DNA from: Rhabdophis nuchalis | Taxonomy: Eukaryota > Chordata > Lepidosauria > Squamata > Natricidae | Length of the DNA stretch: 64,000 nt | Assembly (NCBI GenBank): GCA_039707465.1 | Contig: CM077645.1 | Location: 162,902,503-162,966,502, forward strand | Reading direction: 5' to 3' | Shown: piece by piece, positions 20,728-29,068 of the stretch | Layout of the letters: every line of letters begins with the position of its first letter | Position numbering within the stretch: position 1 is the stretch's first letter | Translations under genes and position numbers: made by a program | Notes under the pieces: generated by a model | Told to the model about the DNA's origin: nothing | What the model saw: only the letters and a program-made list of their open reading frames with translations | The model's database searches: none

Positions 20728-21412
20728 AAATATTAATTTAATTTAATTTAATTTAATTTCAAATTTCTGTACCACCCTATCTCCCTGGTGGGGACTCAGG
20801 GCGGTGCACAGAAGAGATAAAAACAAGCAATAACATATAATACAGGATAAAATTAAATTAAATTAGATAAATCTGTGCTAAAATCATTAAAACTATTTAA
20901 AACTATTTAAAACCTTATCTTAAAATTGAATCATGGAATTAATGCCAGGCCGGCCAGATGAAAAAGGTGCGTTTTAAGCCCCCGGCGGAAAAGGCGTAGG
21001 TCTGTGATGGTGTGAAGATCGGGGGGGCAGGTCGTTCCAGAGGGCCAGACTCGCCACAGAGAAGGCTCTCCCCCTGGGGGTCGCCAGCCGGCATTGACCG
21101 GTGGACGGCACCCTGAGGAGGCCCTCTCTGTGGGAGTGGACAGGTCGAAGGGAGGTATGTGGTAGGAGGCAGTCACGCAAATAACCCGGTCCCATGCCAT
21201 GGAGTGCTTTGAAGATGGTTACTAACACCTTGAAGTGCACCCGGAAGGCCACAGGCAGCCAGTGCAGCTTGCAGGACAGGTGTTACATGGGAGTATCGTG
21301 AACCTCCCAGAATCCCCCACGCGGCTGCATTCTGTACTAGCTGGAGCCTCCGGGTGCACCTCAAGGGGAGACCCATGTAGAGAGTGTTGCAGTAATCTAG
21401 GCGGGAAGTGAA
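20728..21412 (-). pseudogene. L2-type LINE fragment
   Basis: The minus strand carries the ATTTA-type tail, the hairpin end 'caccgccctgagtcccc', and broken ORF pieces ([57 protein letters not shown]). 5' truncated, with frameshifts between the pieces. Confidence 0.85.
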
Positions 21413-21646
21413 TTAAATAGAGTCAATTTGGTTTTATTAAATTGCTACTTATGTATGATACCTAGATTTTCATGATGTGGAAGATAAGAAAATAATGAAT
21501 AAACCTGTGGTGGAAAGTAGTCTGGAGGCCCAATAGGGAGAAGCAAAATGACAGCAGAGCTTGGAATGTCTGGTAGACAGGAAGAGGGCAAAGATGGATC
21601 ACAGAATATGTCTCTAGTTATGCAGATACTGGTAGTTGCTTTAGAG

Positions 21647-21951
21647 CTATGGTGGTTTCCAGACCCCGTCGCAGCCAGTACATTGTACACGGGGCTGGGC
21701 ATCCTAGTCAGGCACGCTCACTGCACTTGCGTGCACACAGAACTGCCCTGCGACATCCAGCTGCTCAACGGAGATCACGGAGGTGCCGCATGCTGTGCGT
21801 GCATGCGCAATTGGCTGGTCACGTTATAAACAGCCATGGAACGTGGGTGGGCGGGTTGGCCAATGGAATCGCTGTACCAGTACGGTGGCCGCTGCTCCCG
21901 GCTACTACTGGTACGGCCATACCGGGCTGTACCACCCACAACCCACCACTA
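21647..21951. mobile_element. hAT-type MITE inserted by a SINE head
   Basis: Left end 'ctatggtggtttcc', right end 'caacccaccacta'. The probable 8-bp duplication is ctttagag (21639-21646) and atttagag (21952-21959). A Sauria SINE follows immediately. Boundaries are moderately certain. Confidence 0.55.
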
Positions 21952-21956
21952 ATTTA

Positions 21957-22198
21957 GAGCTATAGTGGTGCAGCGATTAGAGTGCAGTACTGCAGGCTAC
22001 TTCTAATGACTGCAGACTGATTGCAATTTGCAGTTTGAATTTCACCAGATTCAAGGTTGACTCAGCCTTCCATCCTTCGGAAATGGGTAAAATGAATACC
22101 CAGATTGTTGAGGGAAATATGCTGATACTGTAAAGCACTTAGAGAGTGGTTGTAAAGCAGTGTGAAGCAGTATATAAGTCTAATTTGCTGTTGCTATT
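21957..22198 (+). mobile_element. Sauria SINE (tRNA-derived)
   Basis: Head 'gtggtgcagcgattagagtg', block 'aaggttgactcagccttcca', then 'gggtaaaatgaatacccag' and the tail 'gtgaagcagtatataagtct' followed by 'gctgttgctattta'. This is the best-preserved Sauria SINE in the window. Confidence 0.88.
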
Positions 22199-22454
22199 TA
22201 GTCTGGCAAGATTCTGTCTGTAGGTGAACAATAATTTAAAAAAAAACCCTACTCAAAATTAACTCCCAGTGCTATTCTTGATTCTTGGACCTGACAAAAT
22301 CTTTCAAATGGAAAAATAAAGACATGAAAGATTTATTTGTTTATTGTTTATTTGTGAAATTTCTGATTTCTGAAACTAGCTTCTTAGCAACCAAAGCATT
22401 TCTTTTTCTGAACAATTATATAACATGGAAATGTATTTAAATGGGCTGATTGAC

Positions 22455-22862
22455 ACAGGTAGACCTCAGCTTACAAATAGTTTCTTAGTGATCATTCAAA
22501 GTTACAATGGACCCCCACAAAACTACTTATGACCTTGATTTACAGTTCCAACATTCCCCCCCGCAAGGATCCCATGATCTCATTTTGAGTTCTTGGCAAC
22601 TGGCCTGAATTTGGGGGCTGTTTACAGTGCCCTACAATCATACAATTGCAATTTATGATAGTTTTCCTGGAAAGCAATATTTATTTCTTGTTTCCGGCAT
22701 ATCTGCCCCTCAGAGAACTTAACAATTCTGGTATTCACTTAATGACCACCACAAAAAGGTCATAAAATCTGATCCAGTCATATGATGATCTGATTTATGA
22801 CCTTCATGACTTCCAATTATAATTGCCAGGCTCAGTTACAGTTGTAGATCAAATACTACCTA
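22455..22862. mobile_element. TA-flanked MITE, CAGGTAGTCCTC family (copy 2)
   Basis: Starts 'caggtagacctcagctta' and contains 'agtgatcattcaaagttac', 'gacttccaattat' and similar family blocks. The right end reads 'gtagatcaaatactacct'. Diverged. Confidence 0.65.
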
Positions 22863-23079
22863 TAATTTGAAATACGCTAAATAAATCTGCAGTATTGTGT
22901 TTGTTGTGGCCCACCAACAGCCAGTGGAGTTGGCAGCAGAACTGTACATTGAGGAGGTTAGGGAGGAGCATGGGCCAGTCCTAGAGGCTGGAGAAGGCTC
23001 AGACAGGGGCTCTGCATCCGACGGCTATATTACGTTAGGCAGAAGTCTTAGCCACTTAAGAGAAGAGAAGAGAACCTGG

Positions 23080-23147
23080 TGGCTTAAGTGGCTAAGGCTT
23101 CTGCCTAACATGTAATACAGCCCCGGTTCAAATCCCAGTAAGGGTAT
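23080..23147 (+). promoter_or_regulatory. tRNA-Val-like Pol III promoter region ahead of a hammerhead
   Basis: An A-box-like TGGCTTAAGTGG, an anticodon-loop-like CCTAACA (anticodon AAC, Val) and a B-box-like GGTTCAAATCC follow in tRNA order. The B box lies about 20 bases before the hammerhead at 23148. Folding as a functional tRNA looks poor, so this is read as a tRNA-derived internal promoter, as in SINEs. Nearby 'gcagaagtcttagccactta' at 23041-23060 is an inverted copy of part of the A-box region. Confidence 0.55.
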
Positions 23148-23194
23148 GGCTAGCTGATGAGAGCTAAAAAGCTCGAAATAGATATATCCTAGTC
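23148..23194 (+). ncRNA. Hammerhead ribozyme motif (copy a)
   Basis: A 47-nt self-cleaving RNA motif. Stem I GGCTAG (23148-23153) pairs with CTAGTC (23189-23194) using one G-U pair. The conserved CTGATGA is at 23154-23160, stem II GAGCT/AGCTC with an AAAA loop at 23161-23174, and GAAA at 23175-23178. Stem III TAG-AT-ATA has one mismatch, and the predicted cleavage is after TC (23187-23188). Hammerheads of this kind are established in Penelope-like retroelements and retrozymes. Confidence 0.8.
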
Positions 23195-23400
23195 TCTCTA
23201 ATTTATTTATTGATCAGCTCAAAAACCTAACACACATATAAAAAAAGTACACAATGGAACTCATAGCTTTCTGTCTAGATGGTCTCTGGTGATGAGCCGA
23301 AAGGCAGAAAAGGAAAGCAGTATGCTTCCTCCCTTAATTGGGGCTTAACAGGGTGTTGTGACAAATATATATATGTATTTGTCCTGGAAGCACTAAGCCG
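23195..23400 (+). mobile_element. Penelope/retrozyme-like tail after hammerhead a
   Basis: The sequence 'tctctctaatttatttattg' then 'atcagctcaaaaacctaaca' and 'gatggtctctggtgatgagc' is an inverted copy of 25681-25859. The hammerhead and its tail are therefore a repeated unit. No ORF is present. Confidence 0.6.
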
Positions 23401-23411
23401 GAAGCACCAGC

Positions 23412-23445
23412 CTGAAGATGATGAATGAGACTTCATCGAAACGTC
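23412..23445 (+). ncRNA. Hammerhead-like motif with minimal stem III (copy f)
   Basis: CTGAAGA (23412-23418), a 6-bp stem II GATGAA/TTCATC (23420-23425, 23432-23437), then GAAACGTC (23438-23445). The pattern CTGAAGA...GAAACGTC resembles that of vertebrate Penelope-like hammerheads, where stem III is nearly absent. Stem I is weak here (about 2 bp), so activity is doubtful. Confidence 0.45.
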
Positions 23446-23670
23446 GTGAAGATACTTCCAATTCTACGCGGGAGAAAACCCGAACAACCAAAGACCTGCA
23501 TACAAACACCCGCGAAAACTGTTGAGGCCCCTTTAAGGGAGGAGACAAACTGTCATCCTTCTCTGCCTATTCGGCTCATCCCAGAGACCATCTTTGGCAG
23601 AGAGCCATGAGATTACTGTTGAATTTTTTAGATATGTGTTAGGATTTTACGGGCTGATTAATAAATAAGA

Positions 23671-23717
23671 GACCAGGATGGATCCATTTTGGGCTTATTA
23701 GCCTTCTTCAGCTGGCC
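23671..23717 (-). ncRNA. Hammerhead motif, catalytic G lost (copy b)
   Basis: On the minus strand: GGCCAG / CTGGTC stem I, CTGAAGA core, a GGCT/AGCC stem II, and perfect TGG-AT-CCA stem III with TC. The conserved GAAA is AAAA, a change expected from decay of the preceding CpG. It is in inverted orientation to copy c, 43 bp away. Confidence 0.7.
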
Positions 23718-23760
23718 ATACTCCATCTATTGGGAGTTCAAACCCCAGTAGAAGGAGTAT

Positions 23761-23807
23761 GGCCAGCTGAAGAAGGCTAATAAGCCCGAAATGGATCCAT
23801 CCTGGTC
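23761..23807 (+). ncRNA. Hammerhead ribozyme motif (copy c)
   Basis: Stem I GGCCAG (23761-23766) with CTGGTC (23802-23807, one G-U pair); CTGAAGA 23767-23773; stem II with GGCT/AGCC and an A-C mismatch at its base; intact GAAA 23788-23791; stem III TGG-AT-CCA 23792-23799; cleavage predicted after TC at 23801. A B-box-like GAGTTCAAACC lies about 25 bases upstream. Confidence 0.78.
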
Positions 23808-23869
23808 TCTTATTTATTAATCAGCCCTTAAAATCCTAACACACACACATATATGTATGTATGTATGTA

Positions 23870-24775
23870 CCGTATTAGCCGGCGTATAAGACGACTTTTT
23901 GGCCCCGAAAAACATGCCTCCAAGTGGGGGGGTCGTCTTATACGCCGGGTCATCCGCGAGGTCCCCTTCACGTTCCTCGTCTCCCTGGATGCCGTCCAGA
24001 GCCGCGCGGAGACTTGCCGCTTTTCCATGCATGCCTATCTTTTGCACGTCAACCAGTCGGGGCATCTGAGGTCCATACTCAACTGGAGGGCGCCGCGTTG
24101 GGGAAGCGCCCCCCCCAGCCCCGGGGCTGCCCCCTCCCTTCTTTCCCTCGCCTCCTTCCGAGCCAAGGATATTTATTCTCCATGGTGCCACCGTTCCCTT
24201 CTCCGCATGGCCCGAGCGCCTGTTCCTTACTGCGATGGTCTCAGCAGCTCCCAGCGCGCCGCCCGGCTCGCCCGCTCACGGCTCTTGCCTGCGGCTCTTC
24301 TTGCCCGCTGCCCGCCTGGACGCGGCCAGTTGAAAGCCGGGAGGGAGGCGACCCCCTTCCATGGCGACCCCCTTCCATGGCAACTGGAGGGCGCCAACGC
24401 GGTGCCCTCCAGTTGAGTATGGACCTCAGATGCCCCGACTGGTTGACGTGCAAAAGATAGGCATGCGTGGAAAAGCGGCAAGTCTCCGCGCGGCTCTGGA
24501 CGGCATCCGGGGAACGTGAAGGGGACAGCCCCTGCCCCCGCGGAAGGCCTCGCCGTCACCACAGAGCGCAGAGGGGAAGGAGGGAGGGAGAAACAGAGAG
24601 GGACAGGGAGGGAGGGAAGGAAGGAGACAAAGAGCCACAGAAACATTGTGTGTGGAAGGTGTGCGGAAGAGAGGGTAGTCTTATACGGCGAGTATATAAC
24701 AAACTCTATATTTTGAGTGGAAATGATGGGGGGTCGTCTTATACGCCCAGTCGTCTTATACGCCGGCAAATATGG
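23870..24775. mobile_element. Fold-back MITE with CGTATAAGACGAC subterminal repeats
   Basis: Ends are ccgtattagccggcgtataa and, as reverse complement, ccatatttgccggcgtataa. The motif ggcgtataagacgac or its complement occurs repeatedly in both ends (for example 23890, 23932 and twice at 24732-24765). Inside, 23965-24110 and about 24387-24522 form a GC-rich inverted repeat of roughly 140 bp per arm. It is embedded in a TATG microsatellite, so the target duplication (TA or 8 bp) is ambiguous. Open frames of 120-187 codons on both strands mirror the palindrome and are not credible genes. Confidence 0.75.
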
Positions 24776-24852
24776 TATGTATGTATGTATGTATGTATGT
24801 ATGTATGTATGTATGTATGTACGTACGTACGTACGTACGTACGTATGTATAT
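24776..24852. repeat. (TATG)n/(TACG)n microsatellite
   Basis: About 11 TATG units change abruptly to six TACG units, then decay. Confidence 0.95.
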
Positions 24853-25593
24853 GTAACCATGAGTTTGTCCAAAACCGCTAATCTCCAAAAGTACTGCAGC
24901 AATCGCCACCAAATTTTCACACAACGTTCCTTACAAGTGCAGCACCAATGACACGTATAGATTGTGTGGATGGCACACCACACAAATGTAAAACTGCAGC
25001 TCTTCTGTTTCTGTCACTCGCTCACTCACCCCCGTCCCCTTTGTGGCCCCTCCCACCCAGCCACTTTTCAGCTCACATCATTTGCACGAGCGGTGAAGTG
25101 GTCTGCGTCATATCCGCGACAGTCGCCTCCTCAGCAGCCTCTCTCTCCTCCACTGCTGCTTCTGCCGCCCGCCCCTCCATCAACTACCCCCCCACAAGGC
25201 CTCTGCCGAGTCAATGACCTCTCTCTCCTCTCTCTCTAGGTAGGTAGGTAAATAGGTAAGTAGGTAGGTAGGTAGAGGAATAGAGGGAGAGGGAGATTAC
25301 CGTAGGTAGGTAGGTAGGTAGGTAGGTAGGTAGGTAGGTAGGTAGGTAGGTACTGTAGGTAGTTAGGGGGATAGAGAGAGGGGCGGGAAATACAGTAGGT
25401 AGGTAGGTAGGTAGGTAGGTAGGTAGGTAGGTAGGTAGGTAGGTAGGTAGGTAGGTAGAGTAAGAGAGGGAGGGGAGGGAGAGCGAGGGGAAACTGAGGC
25501 AGAGAAGGAAGGGGGTCGCTGAGAGGGTCTATGAGGGGAAACTTTTTCATTTAACCAAACCTGGCCAAAGCAATGTGTGGCGGGTACAGCTAG
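24853..25593 (+). mobile_element. Possible non-autonomous Helitron
   Basis: The 3' end reads 'gcgggtacagCTAG' followed by T, the CTRR-T end expected for Helitrons, preceded by a short GCCA/TGGC hairpin (25564-25581). The 5' part ('aaaagtactgcagcaatcgc' then 'caccaaattttcacacaacg') resembles the degenerate 5' region of animal Helitrons. The expected TC at the 5' end is not evident. The interior carries CCTC-rich DNA and (TAGG)n blocks. No Rep/helicase coding. Confidence 0.45.
25238..25460. repeat. (GTAG)n microsatellite blocks
   Basis: Three blocks of GTAG repeats are separated by similar 'agagggagaggg' interruptions, which makes a higher-order repeat inside the Helitron-like element. Confidence 0.95.
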
Positions 25594-25640
25594 TATGTAT
25601 GTATGTATGTATGTATGTATGTATGTATGTATGTATGTAT
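25594..25640. repeat. (TATG)n microsatellite
   Basis: About twelve TATG units follow the CTAG end directly, then an ATGCAT-type run to 25680. Confidence 0.95.
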
Positions 25641-25859
25641 ATGTATATGTATATGCATATGCATATGCATATGCATATATCTATAATTGTTTCACAACAC
25701 CCTATTAGAGCCCCATTAAGGGAGGAGACATACTGTTTCCTTTTCTGCCTTTCGGCTCATCACCAGAGACCATCTAGACAGAAAGCCATGAGTTCCGTTG
25801 TGTTAATTTTTTTAATATGTATGTTAGTTTTATGAGCTGATCAATAAATAAATCAGAGA

Positions 25860-25906
25860 GACTAGGATAGATCTATTTTGAGCTTTTTAGCTCTCATCAG
25901 CTAGTC
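25860..25906 (-). ncRNA. Hammerhead motif, catalytic G lost (copy d)
   Basis: The minus strand has perfect stem I GACTAG/CTAGTC, CTGATGA, stem II GAGCT/AGCTC with an AAAA loop, and stem III TAG-AT-CTA, but AAAA in place of GAAA. Otherwise identical to copy e, its inverted partner 49 bp away. Confidence 0.78.
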
Positions 25907-25955
25907 ATACTCTTTACTGGGATACAGCCCCGGTTCAAATCCCAGTAAAGAGTAT

Positions 25956-26002
25956 GACTAGCTGATGAGAGCTAAAAAGCTCGAAATAGATCTATCCTAG
26001 TC
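25956..26002 (+). ncRNA. Hammerhead ribozyme, fully canonical (copy e)
   Basis: All elements match the hammerhead consensus: stem I GACTAG (25956-25961) with CTAGTC (25997-26002), six Watson-Crick pairs; CTGATGA (25962-25968); stem II GAGCT-AAAA-AGCTC (25969-25982); GAAA (25983-25986); stem III TAG-AT-CTA (25987-25994); predicted cleavage after TC (25995-25996). Stem III is only 3 bp with a 2-nt loop, so cleavage may need tandem or dimeric RNA, as proposed for Penelope-type hammerheads. Confidence 0.88.
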
Positions 26003-26067
26003 TCTCTGATTTATTTATTGATCAGGTCATAAAACTAACACATATGTATATATGTATATGTACATAC

Positions 26068-26623
26068 ACACTATATTGCCAAAAGTATTTGCTTATGCAT
26101 TCAAATAATCAATCAGATGTTCCAATCACTTCCATGGCCACAGGTGTATAAAATCAAATACCTAGATATGCAGACTCTTTTTACAAACATTCGTGAAAGA
26201 ATGGGTCACTCTCAGGAGCTCGGTGTGGAACTGTCACCTGTGCAACACGGATGCCACCTGTGCAACAAATGTAGTCGTGAAATTTCCTCACTCCTAAATA
26301 TTCCACAGTCAACTGTCAGCTGTATTATAAAAACAGGGAAGTGTTTGGGAATGACAGCAACTCTGCCAAGAAATGGTAGACCATGTAAACTCATGGAGTG
26401 GAGTCAGCTGATGCTGAGGTGCATAGTGTGAAGAGGTCACCAACATTCTGCAGAGTCAATCGCTACAGACCTTCAAACTTCATGTGGCCTTCAGATTAGC
26501 TCAAGAACAGTGCGCAGTGGACCGATGTCATATTGAACCCTATGGATTAGGAATGGGATGTCTCTTACTTTAAGTTCATATGCGAGTAAAGGCAGGTGAG
26601 CAAACACTTTTGGCAATATAGTG
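26068..26623 (+). pseudogene. Internally deleted Tc1-like transposon
   Basis: The ends cactatattgccaaaagta and, at the right, cacttttggcaatatagtg are inverted repeats. The interior encodes part of a Tc1 transposase N-terminal DNA-binding region (EISSLLNIPQSTVSCIIK, ATLPRNGRPCKL) and then jumps to the right end. The catalytic DDE part is deleted and the frame is broken. Confidence 0.85.
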
Positions 26624-27112
26624 TATGCGTGTGTGTGATCATACACACACACACACACACACACAGTATATATACAATGACCCATTTATTTTCTTTTGCA
26701 ATCTACAAAGAACCTTGTTTTTAGTATGCACAAAGACGTATTGTATCTTATAATGAGTATTACATGAAAATGACTGCACATCTATCAATACCATTCCCAT
26801 GCCTGCATGCAGTATGTCTTCTAGTCATTAAGTAGAAATAATGTAAAACTATACTGCTGTAATACCTAGTCTATAGTATTTAAAAAATAAATCTCACTTA
26901 TGGCGCCTTGTCTTTCCTGCTAATGAAAAGTAGAGAAATGTGGATATTTGGAATTCTAAGCAGATACATTATACAAGGTTTATAAAGGATATTGCACGTT
27001 ACTTATGTTTATTTTTAGTAATTACATACTTGTATTTTTACATGAACCTGGTCATAAGTCCCCCTTCTTCAACACCATTTGTAACTTTGGACGGTCACTT
27101 GAATTAATAATT

Positions 27113-27362
27113 GACAGATACTGAAACTGAAGCTCACATACTTTGGCCACCAAGGGAGAAGAGAAGACTTATTGGAAAAGACCCTGATGCTGGGAAAGAC
27201 TGAAGGCGAAAGGCGAGGATGAGATGGTTAGATAGTGTCATTGAGGCAATGAACATGAATTTGAGCAAACTTTGGAGATATTGGAGAGCAGGTGGCATGG
27301 TGTTCTCTGGTCCATGGGGTTGCAAGAAGTAGGGCATGACTTAGTGATTGAACAACAACACG
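27113..27362 (+). mobile_element. BovB (RTE) LINE, 3' end
   Basis: Contains 'ttggaaaagaccctgatgct', 'gaggatgagatggttagata', 'gagcaaactttggagatatt' and 'ccatggggttgcaagaagta', ending gtgattgaacaacaacac. These blocks recall the end of the ruminant BovB LINE, a family inferred to have moved horizontally between squamates and ruminants. 5' truncated. Confidence 0.9.
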
Positions 27363-27399
27363 CACATGTATGCCCTAGAGACTGAGTCTAAAGAGAAAT

Positions 27400-28243
27400 C
27401 TTCCAGTTTCCATCACATACACACACACGCATGCTCCTGTTTTGGCACTTGGTGTCATAAAGTTCGCCAACACTGTTATATAATATCTAATCTGCTCTCC
27501 CCCAAGCAGAGAAGCTGTTTATTATTAGTCCTATAAAAATAAATTTTAAAAGCTTTTCACTAGTACCGTTAAAAGGCTTGAGTAATTCACAGACAAGCCA
27601 GGCCAAGGCCAAAATGTTGGCTTTTCTCAGAAAGAGATCACAACATTTAAATTGGCTCATATCATGTGCCATAATCACACATGACACATTACATTGCAGC
27701 CAAAACAGAGGTCGTGTCATATATTTGTTTATTTCTGGAAGACTCATTGGCTTTTAGAGATGCCTAGTTTTTTGGGGAATGATAAACCAGCCACCTGGAA
27801 ACCACATGATGTCATGGTCTCCAAGAGGTTGATTTTGATTCCCTGCCTTTATCCTGCTGTACTTTGGCAGATATTTGACTAGCGTGCAATGAAATCAAAT
27901 CCCATTACAACTATAATAACCATTTTTATCTTATCCTGCTTTTGGCATTGGAGGTGTTTACCTAAATAATGAATAAACTAGTCCACAACAACAGAATGTA
28001 GCCAGGAAAGGAAAGTAGGGAAGCCTGGTTATGATAATAAAAACACTCAGATGAGCAATTTAGGCCAGAGAGTCTGTCAGTTTTATTCTCTCAGCCATCA
28101 GGACACTTTTCAGGGTGAAGAATGTCAGTCTGGTTCCTTCCAAACACAGTGACTTATGGTGGAGTGTGTCATTTCAGTCACCCAGCCCCATGTGCTTAGT
28201 AGTATAGGAATCCTTTGAGCATGGATACTTATGTAGAAAGAGT
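27400..28243. other. Spacer with a MITE end
   Basis: 'ttcgccaacactg' at about 27463-27475 looks like the right terminus of a truncated GATGGCGAACC-type hAT MITE. The remainder is unique AT-rich DNA in which nothing else was recognised. Confidence 0.35.
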
Positions 28244-28251
28244 GTCTGGGG

Positions 28252-28311
28252 CAGGGGTCTGCAAAGTTGGCTCTAACCAATTTCATTGTAATTTTTACAA
28301 CGACAACAAAG

Positions 28312-28368
<57 letters not shown>

Positions 28369-28450
28369 TTAAGACTGGTGGACTTCAACTCCCAAAATTC
28401 AGGGAGTTGAAGTCCTCCAGTCTTAAAAGAGCCAACTTTGCAGACCCCTG
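28252..28450. mobile_element. hAT-type MITE (CAGGGGTC family) with ATT expansion
   Basis: Arms caggggtctgcaaagttggc and gccaactttgcagacccctg are perfectly complementary. Flanks gtctgggg/atctgggg are an 8-bp duplication with one mismatch. A 55-bp (ATT)n tract at 28315-28369 has expanded inside one arm. Confidence 0.88.
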
Positions 28451-28458
28451 ATCTGGGG

Positions 28459-28900
28459 TAAGGCACGGAGGAAACACAGCCAGCTGATAGTTTGAACTCT
28501 TCTTTATTGCTCCAACTTTCCCACAAATGCTCCCACGTTTAAGGCAAGTCCTGGAGCAAAGCACTCACACACACCTCCAACAACCTCTGGCTGCCAGTAG
28601 TCCAGTAAAACTCTGTTAGCACAACGGCTTCAAGACAAGAAGTCCAACGAGGCAAAAGATCAAGGCAGTAATAAGGTAAAAAGTCTGGCGAACTGGATGT
28701 CAACAATGGCATATAAAACTCCATGAAGTCAGCCCTTATTCCTGACAAGGGCCCCTCCCCACAGGGTCTCCTTAAGGCCCCAGGTGTGCCTTGTGAGGAG
28801 GGGCAGGGTGCTCTCCTCCTGAGTCATCAGGTTGGCCTCCGCTGCTCCTGCCTCCTCTCCACTCTCTGTGCTCGAGATCAGGAGGGGGCGGTCCTTAACA
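28459..28900 (-). mobile_element. Possible solo LTR
   Basis: Read on the minus strand it begins TGTTAAGGACC and contains a TATA-like 'gttttatatgcc' and a late poly(A) signal 'agcaataaagaag'. The layout resembles an endogenous LTR. The 3' boundary and target duplication were not established, and no internal retroviral sequence is adjacent. Confidence 0.35.
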
Positions 28901-28902
28901 GA

Positions 28903-29050
28903 TTAACAAGAGTTGGAAGGGACCTTGCAGGTCATCGAGTCCAACCCCCCCTGCCCAAGCAGGAGATCTTACATCTGCCTCTACCTAGGACTGAACTCAC
29001 AACCTCCTGATTGTGAGGCAAGAGATCCGCCTCTAGGCCACAGCAGCAGG
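28903..29050 (-). mobile_element. tRNA-headed SINE with CR1-like tail
   Basis: The minus strand starts with tRNA-like sequence: A-box-like TGGCCTAGAGG, anticodon-loop-like CTCACAA, and B-box-like GAGTTCAGTCC. It then joins the CR1 3' end ('gttggactcgatgacctgca' then 'ggtcccttccaactcttg'). This composite is what a SINE using CR1 machinery should look like. Exact ends are uncertain. Confidence 0.65.
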
Positions 29051-29068
29051 TTACGCCACAGGTTAGCA

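Larger units (their letters stand above)
25681..26045. mobile_element. Palindromic Penelope/retrozyme-like element
   Basis: 25681-25906 is, on the minus strand, a hammerhead followed by the same tail as at 23195-23400. 25956-26045 is a plus-strand hammerhead with the start of the tail. The two face outward from a centre (about 25907-25955) whose 'ctttactggga' and 'tcccagtaaag' pair around a B-box-like GGTTCAAATCC. Head-to-head terminal repeats fit the known variable, sometimes inverted, repeats of Penelope-like elements. Confidence 0.65.

Noticed and set aside
22896..23040. LTR-like fragment ('ggaggttagggaggagcatg')
   Set aside because: Resembles pieces of snake LTRs from memory, but no ends, TSD or partner were found.
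23281..23320. Further hammerhead in 'ggtgatgagccgaaaggcag'
   Set aside because: GATGAG and a GCC/GGC stem are present, but the essential C of CTGATGA is missing and GAAA is displaced by one base.
23853..24769. Open frames of 124-187 codons on both strands
   Set aside because: They mirror the fold-back arms of a MITE and encode no recognisable domain.
25238..25460. CRISPR-like regular repeats
   Set aside because: The blocks are (GTAG)n microsatellite with purine-rich interruptions, with no unique spacers.
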